NCBI GenBank assembly: GCA_963798855.1
Contig: CAWCUU010000003.1
Location: forward strand, 816,718-880,717
Length of the DNA: 64,000 nt
Source: CAWCUU01 sp963798855
Lineage (GTDB): Bacteria; Gemmatimonadota; Gemmatimonadetes; Longimicrobiales; RSA9
Direction: 5' to 3'
Below are positions 44,200-52,306 of the stretch, one piece after another (position 1 is the first letter of the stretch; every line of letters begins with the position of its first letter). The notes under the pieces are model-generated. The model made no database searches. It saw only the letters and a list, made by a program, of their open reading frames with translations, and was not told the origin of the DNA. The position numbers were made by a program, and so were the translations under genes.

Positions 44200-44450
44200 C
44201 GGCGCGGCAAAGTCCCCAACACTCGCAGCGCCGCGCAACCCGTGGGGAGTTGACCCCACCAGGCACGGCAAAGTCCCCAACACTCGCAGCGCCGCGCAAC
44301 CCGTGGGGAGTTGACCCCACCAGGCACGGCAAAGTCCCCAACACTCGCAGCGCCGCGCAACCCGTGGGGAGTTGACCCCACTAAGGAGCGGCAAACTCCG
44401 CAGCACTCGCCCCGCCGCGCAACCCGTGGGGAGTCGACCCCACCGGCGAA
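44200..44450. repeat. 61-bp tandem array with a hairpin in every unit
   Basis: Four copies begin at about 44220, 44281, 44342 and 44404; the first three are almost identical, the fourth diverged. Each contains a perfect inverted repeat GTGGGG-agttga-CCCCAC and the conserved stretch aagtccccaacactcgcagc. It lies between the NUDIX and VWA genes, both leftward. Not coding by composition, although open frames run through it because the period (61) is not a multiple of three. Confidence 0.9.
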
Positions 44451-44509
44451 CCCGATCGTCGACGCTCGCGGGCGCCGGCCGGCACCGGGCACAGCCCATG
44501 ATGCGCCAC

Positions 44510-45793
44510 TCAGCTCCCGCCCCTCCGCTTCGACCGCGAGATCACATCCGACGAGCGCATCCGGCTCGTCGAGCTCGAGTAGGCGCGCTGGTAGAGGTAC
44601 TTCGCGTCGGCCTCGCTGAGCATGACGCCGTCCTCCTCGAAGCGCTCGGCCATCGCGGCGAGGTCGTCGACCTCCTCGGCGAGCCGTTCGTCGCCGGCCG
44701 GCATCTCGGCGCGCAGCCGCCGCGACGTCGCCTCCAGGCACTTTCGCGCCTCGTCGAACTCGCCGCGATCGCGGTGCTCGAGCGCCTTCGTGCGCGCGTC
44801 CGCCGCTGCGAGCAGCAGCATCTCGCGACGCACCTCCGGGCTCACGACCGCGCCGCCCGCGAGCGAGGCGGTGATCGGCAGCCGCAGCTCGCGCCGCTCG
44901 ACGCCCGCCGCGGACACCACGTCGGCCGTGACGACGAGCGTGGCGACGTCGACCGCCTCGTCGCCCTCCGACGCCGGCACGAGGAATTGCGCGAGCAGCG
45001 ACTTCGGCTCGCGCGCGTACAGGTCGCCGAGGCTGAGTCGCCGACCGCCCTCGACGTCCGCCCCCGCGTAGGCGTGGTGGATCAGCGCTAGCGTCGCTCC
45101 CGCCGCGGGTCGCACCTCGACCTCGACGTTCTGCGCCGACAGCGCGAGCAGCCCGTCGATCTCGGCGCCGAAGACCTCCGTCGCCTGGTCAGCGTGCTCA
45201 ATGTAGTACGTGCCGCCGAGTCCCGCGTCGGCCATCCCCCGCAGCAGCCGCTCGTTGTAGCCGTCGCCGAAGCCGATCGTCGTCGTGCCGACCCCCTCCC
45301 GCCCGGCCGTCGCGGCGAGTCCCACGAGCTGGTCGTGATCGACGATGCCCGCGTTCGCGAGACCGTCCGTCATCAGCAGCACGCGGTTCACGGCGCCGTC
45401 CCGACGATTGCGCGCGACCAGCTCCCGGCCCTTCAGCCACCCGCCGCTCAGGTTCGTCGAGCCGCCCGGCCGGATCGCCTGGATGGCGTGGGTCAGCCCC
45501 GCCTGCTCTCCGCCGGTCCCCGGCTCCGCCACCGTGCGAACTTCGTCGTCGTAGGCGACGACGCTCACGACGTCCTCGGGCGCGAGCCGTCGCACGAGCT
45601 GCACCGCCGCCTCCTTCGCGGCCTCGAGCTTCTCGCCCGCCATCGACCCCGACCGGTCCAGCACGAGCGACAGGTTCAGCGGTGCGCGCCGATCGCCCGG
45701 AGGCGCCTCGCCCTCGAGCCGCAGCAGCACGTGCACGACGTGCTCGGTGCCGCCCTCGGCGGGCTGATGGTCCAGGTAGATCGTCGTCTTCAT
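44510..45793 (-). CDS. von Willebrand factor A domain protein
   Basis: 427 residues. The VWA domain has a full MIDAS: NLSLVLDRSGSMAGEKLEAA (DxSxS), GGSTNLSGGW and LLMTDGLANAG. A beta-rich domain follows (LSAQNVEVEVRPAAGATLAL), then a helical C-terminus ending in a Ser/Arg-rich tail. No signal peptide, so likely cytoplasmic; such soluble VWA proteins scaffold AAA-ATPase or regulatory complexes. Its partner may be the acidic small protein encoded just upstream. Confidence 0.9.
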   Translation of the reverse strand: MKTTIYLDHQPAEGGTEHVVHVLLRLEGEAPPGDRRAPLNLSLVLDRSGSMAGEKLEAAKEAAVQLVRRLAPEDVVSVVAYDDEVRTVAEPGTGGEQAGLTHAIQAIRPGGSTNLSGGWLKGRELVARNRRDGAVNRVLLMTDGLANAGIVDHDQLVGLAATAGREGVGTTTIGFGDGYNERLLRGMADAGLGGTYYIEHADQATEVFGAEIDGLLALSAQNVEVEVRPAAGATLALIHHAYAGADVEGGRRLSLGDLYAREPKSLLAQFLVPASEGDEAVDVATLVVTADVVSAAGVERRELRLPITASLAGGAVVSPEVRREMLLLAAADARTKALEHRDRGEFDEARKCLEATSRRLRAEMPAGDERLAEEVDDLAAMAERFEEDGVMLSEADAKYLYQRAYSSSTSRMRSSDVISRSKRRGGS

Positions 45794-45889
45794 GGCGTGC
45801 CTCCTCGCGTGCGCTGCGTTTCGCCGCAGGTGTGTCCGGCGGGCGAGGATGAAGGTACGTCGGGGATCTGACAGCGCGCCGGGAAGGCG

Positions 45890-46069
45890 TCATCCGGCAG
45901 CATCGTCGAGGTCCTCCCCCTCATCGCGCTCCTCCCCATCGAGCAGCGCGAGGTCGAACGGATCCAGCTCCCCGCGCTCGAGGTCATCGTAGAAGTCGTC
46001 GAGGTCGGCGTCGTCGCGATCAATGTCTTCCGCCTCGTCGCGATCAATGTCGTCCGCGTCGTCGGTCAT
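45890..46069 (-). CDS. Small highly acidic protein (59 aa) upstream of the VWA gene
   Basis: A 59-residue ORF, MTDDADDIDRDEAEDIDRDD onward to DLDDAAG, with about 45% Asp+Glu and a central LERGELDPFDLALLDGEE motif. ATG 46067-46069 follows GGTGAGG. It lies about 100 bp upstream of the VWA gene on the same strand and is read in a distinct frame from a spurious longer ORF. No family recognised; its charge suggests a binding partner or DNA-mimic-like role. It is real by start, ribosome site and codon character. Confidence 0.7.
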   Translation of the reverse strand: MTDDADDIDRDEAEDIDRDDADLDDFYDDLERGELDPFDLALLDGEERDEGEDLDDAAG

Positions 46070-46199
46070 GCCTCACCTTCCGCGTTCGGAGAAAGCCGCC
46101 GAGGCCCGGCGGTGCCGGGGCTCCGGGCGGCGCATCGTCCAATGATGGCGGGTCACTCTGACAGCGAGATCACCCGCGCGGCCGGCGACGCGAGGTGCG

Positions 46200-47168
46200 A
46201 TGTCCTTGTTCCCGCCCCCGGCCGCCTCTAGACTGAGGATCGTGCACAGCCGACCGACCACCCAGCACACGTTCTCCCGCCGGAGCTTCCTGGCGTTCGT
46301 GGGTGCCGTTCCGGCGTTGCTGGCCGCCCGGCGCTTTCCCCGCGAGGAGGCCGGCTCGCGCCACACCATCCGATCGGCATCACACCCGATCGGAATCGAG
46401 CTCTACTCCGTCCGAAACGAGCTCGCGCGCGATCTGCCCGCCACGCTGCGCGCCATATCGCGAATCGGCTATCCGGTGGTCGAGTTCTATGCCCCCTACT
46501 TCGACTGGACCTTCTCCCACGCCAAGGAGGTCCGATCGTTGATGGACGACCTCGGACTGCGCTGTCACTCGACGCACAATGCCTTCCCCGCCTTGAGCCC
46601 CGGAACGACGATGGCCAAGGCGATCGAGCTCAACCAGATCCTCGGGTCGCGCTACATCATCCTCGCCAGCCCCCCGGACGGTACCCGATCCGGCGACGAC
46701 TGGAAGCGGCTCGCCGCCCGGCTCACCACCGCCCTCGATGAGCTCCGTCCCCATGGCCTCCTGGCCGGGTATCACAACCACGACGCCGAATGGGCCGAGC
46801 TGCCCGGATCCGACCAGCGAATCCTGGAATTCCTCGCCGCCAACACACCGGACGACTTCGCCCTCCAGCTCGACGTCGGCACCTGCATGGAAGCCGGAGC
46901 CGATCCCGTCGCCTGGATCCGCTCCCATCCCGGACGCATCAGGAGCGTGCACCTCAAGGACTGGGCGCCGCCAACCGCCTCCGGCAATGGTGGCTACCGG
47001 GTGCTGTTCGGCGAGGGAATCGCGCCGTGGAAGGACATCATCGCGGCCCTCGAATCGACCGGAGGCGTCGAGTACTACCTCATGGAGCAGGAAGGCAGCC
47101 GCTTCTCCGAGCTCGAAACCGCCGCGCGCTGCCTCGACTCCTGGAAGAAGCTCCGCGGCCCATCCTGA
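46200..47168 (+). CDS. Tat-exported sugar phosphate isomerase/epimerase-like protein
   Basis: 322 residues. Tat signal FSRRSFLAFVGAVPALLAAR, then an AP-endonuclease-2-type TIM barrel: PIGIELYSVRNELARDLPAT, GYPVVEFYAPYFDW, LRCHSTHNAFPAL, LLAGYHNHDAEWAEL, FALQLDVGTCMEAGADPVAW, RSVHLKDWA and YYLMEQEGS, giving the metal His/Glu/Asp set. Exported isomerases of this type act on surface or periplasmic sugars. ATG 46200 used; GTG 46242 is possible. Confidence 0.88.
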   Translation: MSLFPPPAASRLRIVHSRPTTQHTFSRRSFLAFVGAVPALLAARRFPREEAGSRHTIRSASHPIGIELYSVRNELARDLPATLRAISRIGYPVVEFYAPYFDWTFSHAKEVRSLMDDLGLRCHSTHNAFPALSPGTTMAKAIELNQILGSRYIILASPPDGTRSGDDWKRLAARLTTALDELRPHGLLAGYHNHDAEWAELPGSDQRILEFLAANTPDDFALQLDVGTCMEAGADPVAWIRSHPGRIRSVHLKDWAPPTASGNGGYRVLFGEGIAPWKDIIAALESTGGVEYYLMEQEGSRFSELETAARCLDSWKKLRGPS

Positions 47169-47189
47169 ACCCGAAGCGCCCCGGCGGAG

Positions 47190-47277
47190 CCGCGCCCCGC
47201 CGCAGGCGACGCCCCGCAGTCCGCGCCCCGCCGCAGGTGGCGCCCCGGGGTCCGCGCCCGCCGCAGGCGTGCCCGGC
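47190..47277. repeat. 31-bp tandem repeat, three copies
   Basis: Three copies (47191, 47222, 47253) share cgcgccccgccgcagg; the third has lost one c. They fill the gap between the ends of the isomerase and SWIM genes (converging), and contain short GGGC/GCCC pairings. Confidence 0.75.
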
Positions 47278-47284
47278 GACGCCG

Positions 47285-47669
47285 TCACGCCGCCTCGATG
47301 CCCTCCGGCAAACCGTCGCCGCCCGCGAGCGCCGCCTTCAGCCGCCGCGCGTGGCTGCACGCACCGCGGTACTCGAAGCCCGGGCACGAGCACTCGACGT
47401 CGCCCGCCGGATCCACGATCAGGTCGTAGGCCGTCCCGCGCCCCGACGTGCTCTCGGCGACGTACCGCTTCGGCTCCGGCCCCGCGAGCGCCGCAGTACC
47501 GCAGCGCCCGGCGCATCGCCTCGCTGACCGGGCCGGAAAGCGCGGACCCCGACGTGCCCTCGAAGCCGGAGGCCGCGGCGGAGCCCGAGGCGGCCCCCGC
47601 CTCGACCTGGTGCGGGAACAGCCCCGTCGCAATGTGCTCCGGAGAGGTGTGCTTCGGTACTGGCTGCAT
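47285..47669 (-). CDS. SWIM-type zinc-finger protein, one frame break
   Basis: About 127 residues. The N-terminal part MQPVPKHTSPEHIATGLFP is followed after an extra base (near 47496) by AALAGPEPKRYVAESTSGRG, IVDPAGDVECSCPGFEYRGA-CSHARRLKAAL. CSCPGFEYRGACSH is the CxCxnCxH SWIM zinc motif. SWIM domains bind DNA or proteins and often accompany SWI/SNF or transposase proteins; none is near. Role unknown. Confidence 0.7.
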
Positions 47670-47717
47670 GCCTGCCTCCGCTCGGTAGGGCCGCAGAAGG
47701 CTCCGCCCGGGCGGGAC

Positions 47718-47744
47718 AAAAAAATCCCGCAGCCGGGCTGCGGG
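47718..47744 (-). terminator. Rho-independent terminator (minus strand)
   Basis: CCCGCAGC (47726-47733) pairs with GCTGCGGG (47737-47744) with a 3-base loop; on the minus strand the stem is followed by A then seven T (47718-47724). This is the clearest intrinsic terminator of the window. It ends the RES/Xre transcript, or a separate RNA encoded in 47745-47999. Confidence 0.88.
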
Positions 47745-47999
47745 TCGCGACTGCGGATCTCGCACGCCTTTAGTCCCCTGTTCGCCCCGTTCGGAGCCGG
47801 GCCGGGCCAAGTAGCGGCCGTAACTGCCCACCCGTTCGCGTCCGCGGAGGGCGCGGTTTGTAGACTACCGTCGGGACGACGTCGCGGCAACCGCGCCGCC
47901 GGCTCGGGTGGTTGTGACGCGACTGCTGCCCCTGCCGCGCCTGCTCCACGATAGCGCGAGCCTCTGACAGCGACCCGCCCGAACGTCCCAGTGGGATCT

Positions 48000-48590
48000 T
48001 CACTCCGGGTCCCGCTGCTCCCCCAGCCCGATGTCGCTCCACGACACCGCACCCCTCCAGCCACCGAGCGGCAGCGGCTCGGGCCACACCGGCCGCGCCA
48101 GCGACCGGCGTGTCGCGGGAAACCAGGCCAGCTCACGGGCTTCCCCGAGCCGATCCGCCGCGGAGCGGCACCACACGCCGCGGAGCCGCGCCTCGCGGAC
48201 GCGCTCGCCGACCGCCTGACACGCGGCCCGTGGGACTTCCTGCCCGTCGCCCCCGAGCGGGTAGGTCGTCGGGAGCCCCAGGGCCTCGAGCCCCACCGAG
48301 CTCACCGCGTCCGCCACGCGCTGCGCGCGCGGCAGCGTCGCTGCGACGAGCACGAACGCCCCGTCATCGAGGTCCTCGGGGCGGACCGGCGACCCCGCGA
48401 GCAGGCGCTCGAGCTGGAGCCGCGCCGTGACGACATCGCCGTTCAGGTACAGCGTGGGGAACGAGTCGGGAGGGTTCCAGCGCCCGCCCGCCATCCTGGC
48501 GAACGACGTGTCCAGCGGGTCGGCCCAGTCCGGATCGGCGACGCGAAGCCAGACGCGGCCGTCCGGCAGGCGGACCGCGCGCGGCTTCAA
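48000..48590 (-). CDS. RES-domain toxin (NAD+-degrading type)
   Basis: 196 residues: VWLRVADPDWADPLDTSFAR, AGGRWNPPDSFPTLYLNGD, ARLQLERLL and GVWCRSAAD give the Arg-Glu-Ser set that names the RES fold. RES toxins deplete NAD+ when freed from their Xre antitoxin. TTG 48588-48590 overlaps the antitoxin stop (TTGA); no ATG is available upstream of the first motif. Directly follows its antitoxin, as in all RES/Xre modules. Confidence 0.88.
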   Translation of the reverse strand: MKPRAVRLPDGRVWLRVADPDWADPLDTSFARMAGGRWNPPDSFPTLYLNGDVVTARLQLERLLAGSPVRPEDLDDGAFVLVAATLPRAQRVADAVSSVGLEALGLPTTYPLGGDGQEVPRAACQAVGERVREARLRGVWCRSAADRLGEARELAWFPATRRSLARPVWPEPLPLGGWRGAVSWSDIGLGEQRDPE

Positions 48591-49015
48591 GGCTGGATGC
48601 GCCGCAGATCGAACATCGAGCGTACCGCCTCCAGCACCTCGCCGTGCCGCCCCGCGTACGCGAGATCCAGCAGCGACCGGCCGCCGAGCCCCTCCGCCGG
48701 CCGCCGCACGACGGCCGCGATCCGCTCCCGCTTCACGCGCCGATCCAGCACGTCGGTCGCGGCGGCGAGATCCGCGAGGGCGGGACCGCGATCGGCCGGC
48801 ACGCCGGCCCTGCGCCACTTCGACAGCGCCTGTCGGCTGACGTCGAACGCCCGCGCCGCATCGCTCGCGCTGAGTCCCCACAGCGCGATGAAGCGCTCCA
48901 GCGGCTCCGCCCGCAGGCGCCTGTCGAGGTCGTCCGTGAGCGCCCGGAGCCAGCCTTCGTCCGGGGCCTCGGCGACCAGCGCCTCGGCCGCGTCGTGGGG
49001 TGTGCGTCCGCTCAT
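48587..49015 (-). CDS. Xre/ParS-type antitoxin of the RES module
   Basis: 142 residues: a helix-turn-helix (ERFIALWGLSASDAARAFDV, SRQALSKWRRAGVPADRG) and a C-terminal toxin-binding part (RIAAVVRRPAEGLGGRSLLD, LAYAGRHGEVLEAVRSMFDL) typical of the Xre/MbcA/ParS antitoxin superfamily. It neutralises the RES protein and represses the operon. ATG 49013-49015 chosen; an 18-codon upstream extension lacks family features. Confidence 0.87.
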   Translation of the reverse strand: MSGRTPHDAAEALVAEAPDEGWLRALTDDLDRRLRAEPLERFIALWGLSASDAARAFDVSRQALSKWRRAGVPADRGPALADLAAATDVLDRRVKRERIAAVVRRPAEGLGGRSLLDLAYAGRHGEVLEAVRSMFDLRRIQP

Positions 49016-49175
49016 GGTCGCGCTCCTGAATCCGGTCTTCCTGCTGAAATTTCGCCGGAACGCAACCAAATGTCAACCTGACGCGGCGCGCCACTGCGTG
49101 CTCCGGGCGACGATCCTTCCATCACCAGCACAATCTTCCCCGTCGAAGCCGCGAGGGTAACGCCGGACACCATCC

Positions 49176-49499
49176 TCACGACCTCAGCCGAACCAGAAAC
49201 CCTCCGCCATCGAGATCCGGCCCCCATTCCGCCACTTCGGAGAACCGACCGGACTCGAGAAGCCCCCGCACGAGACCGCGCAGCACCGGCCGCCCGCTGG
49301 ATCGCCGCCCCTTGCCCGTTATCAGGTGGATCAGCCCACCCGGATGCCGCCGATGCGCCCCGCCGAGAAAGCGTTCGACGGCGACGCGGGCTTCGGTCGC
49401 GGTGAGCCCGTGCAGGTCCAGCGTGTGGTCGATCGGCCCGTCGAGCGGCTCGAACGGGTCGCGATACGGCTCGGTCCTGCGTCGCCGGCGGGGACTCAT
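49176..49499 (-). CDS. Smr-domain endonuclease-like protein
   Basis: 107 residues: IDHTLDLHGLTATEARVAVE and GLIHLITGKGRRSSGRPVLR are the DLHG and TGKG motifs of the Smr domain, and the ending is GGGFLVRLRS. Stand-alone Smr proteins (like YdaL) nick DNA or RNA and relate to MutS2. Start ATG with the preceding GC-rich gap is unambiguous. Confidence 0.88.
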   Translation of the reverse strand: MSPRRRRRTEPYRDPFEPLDGPIDHTLDLHGLTATEARVAVERFLGGAHRRHPGGLIHLITGKGRRSSGRPVLRGLVRGLLESGRFSEVAEWGPDLDGGGFLVRLRS

Positions 49500-49825
49500 G
49501 GCCGGGGGAAGGTGCTCGGCATCACGGGCGGATCAGGCGAAGAGCGCGAGGCGGAGGCGGAGGTCGTGGTCGATGAGCATGCCCCCCCGCAACCGGTTTG
49601 CATCGTCAACTACCCTGAGACTGTACAACGCGTTATAGCACAACGATTTATGTGCGAAGACGATGATTGACCCGGTTAAACACGTGCGGTTACCTACGGT
49701 CCGAAACTCGAAGCGGTCGAGGAGTCGGGGCTCCCCGTGGCGCTCCCAGTCGCCATCGACGCTTCCCCAGGAAAGCTTTCGACGTGCGATCCAGCTTCAT
49801 CGGCCGGGAGCATGGCCAGGACCGC
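49500..49825. other. Spacer with a short remnant of an HNH-gene 5' end
   Basis: 326 bp without an intact gene. At 49536-49580 the minus strand reads MLIDHDLRLRLALFA then TGA, closely matching the start (MPLDRDLRLRLALFDHV) of the HNH gene at 54 kb, so it is a displaced 5' fragment. The stretch 49590-49690 is the most AT-rich of this area (cgttatagcacaacgattta) and could carry a promoter. Confidence 0.6.
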
Positions 49826-50233
49826 TCACGCGATCCGCTCCTGCTTCAGCTCCGGAACGTTTTCGAGCTCCGGGTCGCAGTGGACGAGGACGGCGTCACG
49901 CTCGAGCGCGGTGGCCGCGATCCAGGCAACCGCCACCGAGAGGCCGCCGGCCGACTTGAGCCGGGCCGCCCGATCGAGGATCCCGGGCTCGCAGCTCACC
50001 CACTCGACCGGGAACGATTCCACCAGACGCACCGCATCGCGCGCGGAAGCCTCACCCTCCTCGCGCCACACGAGGTACAGCAGCTCCATCCGCGTCATGA
50101 ACGAGAGGAGCGCGATCACCCGGCCCTGCTCCGCCTCGCCGAGCAGACGCTCCACTCCATCCGCGCCGGCCTCGTCGCCCCGCAGCGCCAGCAGGGCGGA
50201 GGTGTCCAGAAGTCGAACGGACGGAGCCGTCAT
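49826..50233 (-). CDS. vapC: PIN-domain toxin (VapC-like)
   Basis: 135 residues of the PIN fold: first acid in RLLDTSALLALRGDE, Glu in FMTRMELLYLVWRE, and AAVAWIAATALERDAVLVHCD-type last acidic segment. VapC toxins cut tRNA or rRNA. It overlaps the antitoxin stop by 4 bases (50230-50233, ATGA). Intact. Confidence 0.9.
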   Translation of the reverse strand: MTAPSVRLLDTSALLALRGDEAGADGVERLLGEAEQGRVIALLSFMTRMELLYLVWREEGEASARDAVRLVESFPVEWVSCEPGILDRAARLKSAGGLSVAVAWIAATALERDAVLVHCDPELENVPELKQERIA

Positions 50234-50469
50234 CCACGCTTCTGCGACTCGCGCCGGCGGTCGCGGTTTCTTTCCCGCAACAGCGACTTCACCTGGCCAC
50301 TGCGACCCGAGCCGCGGAACGCCCGCACCGGATCCGCCGGCAGCGGGATCACCCTCGCCGTGCCGTCCTCGATGACCCACTCGAGAACGGTGTTCGGCCC
50401 GATCTCGAGCTGCCGCCGCACCTCGGCCGGAACGGAGACCTGGCCCCGCTTCGTCACACGTGTACGCAT
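50230..50469 (-). CDS. vapB: AbrB/VapB-type antitoxin
   Basis: 79 residues: MRTRVTKRGQVSVPAEVRRQ, LEIGPNTVLEWVIEDGTARV is an AbrB-like swapped-hairpin DNA-binding domain; the Arg/Ser-rich tail would wrap VapC. It is the first gene of the pair. Upstream (50470-50520) is unusually AT-rich (tacatgataatcgataagc) and includes inverted sequence, the likely autoregulated promoter. Confidence 0.9.
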   Translation of the reverse strand: MRTRVTKRGQVSVPAEVRRQLEIGPNTVLEWVIEDGTARVIPLPADPVRAFRGSGRSGQVKSLLRERNRDRRRESQKRG

Positions 50470-50572
50470 GGATGCAAGGTTACATGATAATCGATAAGCC
50501 CACAAGTATGATGCGACGTCTGCTTGCGGTTTGCTGCCATGTCCGGACCGGAGGCATCGATCCCTTCCGGCG

Positions 50573-50848
50573 CTAGAGTCCACCGAGAGCGCGGTCCGCG
50601 GCCTCCCGCCAGTCGTCCTTGTGGGCCAGGGACATTGCCGCCTCGAGCCCGCAGTTCCGGAGCAGCAGGGCCAGCAGGTGAAGCCGACCATCGGTCTCTT
50701 CCGGCCCCCCGATCAGGTATCCGCCGACCAGCTCCAGCTTCTCCGGCGTGAACGCCAGGTACTGCTCGGCCGTGATCGGCTCCGGCCAGGGCCGCGCTTC
50801 GGGCAGCCGAGCTTCCTCGTCCCTGCGTCCGTAATCGGTGCCATCCAT
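50573..50848 (-). CDS. Small protein resembling the N-terminal strand-loop of Uma2 proteins
   Basis: 91 residues, with ITAEQYLAFTPEKLELVGGY, LIGGPEETDGRLHLLALLLR and AHKDDWREAADRALGG. The TPEKLELVGGYLI run resembles Uma2-type proteins, but there is no PD-(D/E)XK core. ATG 50846-50848 has a GAGGAG site, so the gene looks functional and complete. Uncharacterised; recurrent in this kind of genome to my knowledge. Confidence 0.65.
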   Translation of the reverse strand: MDGTDYGRRDEEARLPEARPWPEPITAEQYLAFTPEKLELVGGYLIGGPEETDGRLHLLALLLRNCGLEAAMSLAHKDDWREAADRALGGL

Positions 50849-51475
50849 TCGCACTCCTCGGCGCGTTCCGCGGCCGCTCCGGCGGCAATGCCGGGCGCGT
50901 ACCACTCGTGAAGCTAGGCCGCCAACCGGGGCGTTTCCATGTGCAGGTGCGCCACTTCGGCGAGGACGATTTTCCTCTGCATCGCAGGCGGTCGACCGGC
51001 TCGAAGAGGGGGCGGCGGAGGCGGAAGCCCCCGCCGCCAGAGCGCGGGTCCGACGTCACGAACCCGCCACCGGGGCGCCGGGCGAGCGCGACGTACAAGG
51101 ATCGTGGAACGCACGCGGAGGTGCGTCCGGCGTCGGGTCCGGAAGGTCGGGGAGAACGTCATTCTCGCTCGTACCGTCGGCGAAATGAAGATGCCGACGC
51201 AGGCGGCAAGGTCCTCGTCCGTCTTTCGCTCGGAAAGCGAGATCAAGCCAGCGAGTGTGGTCGGGCAGCGGAATCCGCGTGTGCATACGTCTCGCTCAGC
51301 GAGATCTCGCCAGACCCCGATCCCGCCGCGTGCGTCGAACGCTGGAATGCGCTCACCCGCCCCGCTCGCCCACCCACCCGCTCACCCCCGCCCGGCTCGC
51401 CCCGCCCGCTCCGCGCGCATGCGGGGCGACGCTGCGCCGGCGCGCCCAGGAGCCAACGGACCGACCGACGTGCGG
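50849..51475. other. Gene remnants: DUF433 and PIN fragments
   Basis: No intact gene in 627 bp. On the minus strand 51115-51190 reads FADGTSENDVLPDLPDPTPD, like the end of DUF433, and 51030-51110 reads YVALARRPGGGFVTSDP, like the end of a PIN domain; they are joined in different frames. 51187-51447 also contains one copy of a segment repeated at 51916-52140. Confidence 0.6.
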
Positions 51476-52140
51476 CTACTTGCGCCGCTTGAAGAACTGC
51501 ACGGCCCGCTCGTGCCGCTCCGCCGCCTCGCGCGTCTCGAACGTACCGAGGTTGCGGCGCTTGCCCGTCTTCGGGTCCTTCTTCCGGGAGTAGAGACGGT
51601 AGCTGCCGTTCTTGAGCTTGCGAATCATCGGGCGCCTCCTGGTGACTTGGGCGCCTCCTGCCCGCTGCAGGATGAGGCCGCGGTTCATCCGGCCGGCGTC
51701 CAGCGCGGTCACATTGACCATCCTCCGACTCGGGGCGCGGCGTTGGGAAAGGTGACCGCGGTGTCGCGGCCAACTATCCCAATGCGAGAGATGGAGGGCG
51801 CCGGTGGTAAGGTTCACCGCGCGGGCGCGCCCCTAGTGCCGCAGCTGGCGATGGCCTACCACCGGGACGAACCCACCAGCCAGCTCTCGAACTCCGCTCG
51901 TTCCACCGGCTCTGCGAAGATCCCGACGCAGGCGGCAACGTCATCGTCCGTCTTTCGCTCGGAAACCGAGATCGAGCCAGAGAGCGTGCCCGGTAACCCA
52001 ATCCGCGTCTGGACACGTCTCGTTCGGCGAGATCTCCCAAGACGCCGATCCCCCGGCGTGCGTCGAACGATCGAATCCGCTCGCCGCGACCGCCCCGCCC
52101 GCTCCGCCGCCATCCAGGGCGACGCCGCCACGGCGGGCTG
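51187..52140. repeat. Two diverged direct copies of a roughly 200-bp segment
   Basis: 51187-51447 and 51916-52140 share gacgcaggcggcaa, gtccgtctttcgctcgga, tgcgtcgaacg and further stretches in the same order and orientation; the first has an extra C-rich block near 51360-51400. The repeat unit is not a known IS and has no inverted ends that I can see. The span includes the intact 50-residue gene between the copies. Confidence 0.7.
51476..51628 (-). CDS. Conserved 50-residue basic protein
   Basis: MIRKLKNGSYRLYSRKKDPK onward to FETREAAERHERAVQFFKRR; 50 residues, strongly basic, with a strand-strand-helix look (KLKNGSYRLYSRK, RNLGTFETREAAERHER). It has a good AGGAGGC ribosome site. This short family is widespread and uncharacterised; nucleic-acid binding is likely from charge. 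Too short for standard ORF cut-offs but convincing. Confidence 0.8.
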   Translation of the reverse strand: MIRKLKNGSYRLYSRKKDPKTGKRRNLGTFETREAAERHERAVQFFKRRK

Positions 52141-52306
52141 CTCCCCTCGACGGAGCGTGTGCGGACCATGGCTCGAAGCCCTGCTCGCTGAAGTGCGCGT
52201 CGAACGTGAATACCCGATGCAGCCGTAGCCGCCGCATGACCTGAAAGCTCGTTACCGGCTCGATGCATACGTCCCCCGACACGCCTACTGGCCGGGCGTT
52301 GGCGGG
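51629..52306. other. Remnant-rich spacer: duplicated segment and PIN end
   Basis: No intact gene. 51916-52140 is a diverged copy of 51187-51447. Both read SERKTD(E/D)D(L/V)AACVGIF on the minus strand. 52165-52270 minus reads SFQVMRRLRLHRVFTFDAHF then SEQGFEPW, the C-terminal end of a PIN toxin of the FTFDxHF class, lacking the N-terminal half. Confidence 0.65.
52165..52270 (-). pseudogene. C-terminal remnant of a PIN-domain toxin
   Basis: Reads VTSFQVMRRLRLHRVFTFDA, then HFSEQGFEPW, the last helix and acidic position of VapC-like proteins. The rest of the domain and any antitoxin are missing. Running straight into the repeated segment at 51916-52140, it shows the fragments were fused. Confidence 0.7.

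Noticed and set aside
44200..44450. CRISPR-like array
   Set aside because: Units are contiguous with no variable spacers; period 61 and unit identity indicate a plain tandem repeat.
47745..47900. tRNA or tmRNA before the terminator
   Set aside because: No cloverleaf, T-loop GTTC-A consensus, or CCA end found; kept only as a possible small RNA.
47285..48136. 283-residue minus-strand ORF containing PQPGCGIF
   Set aside because: That motif is simply the translated terminator stem; only the C-terminal SWIM part is a real gene.
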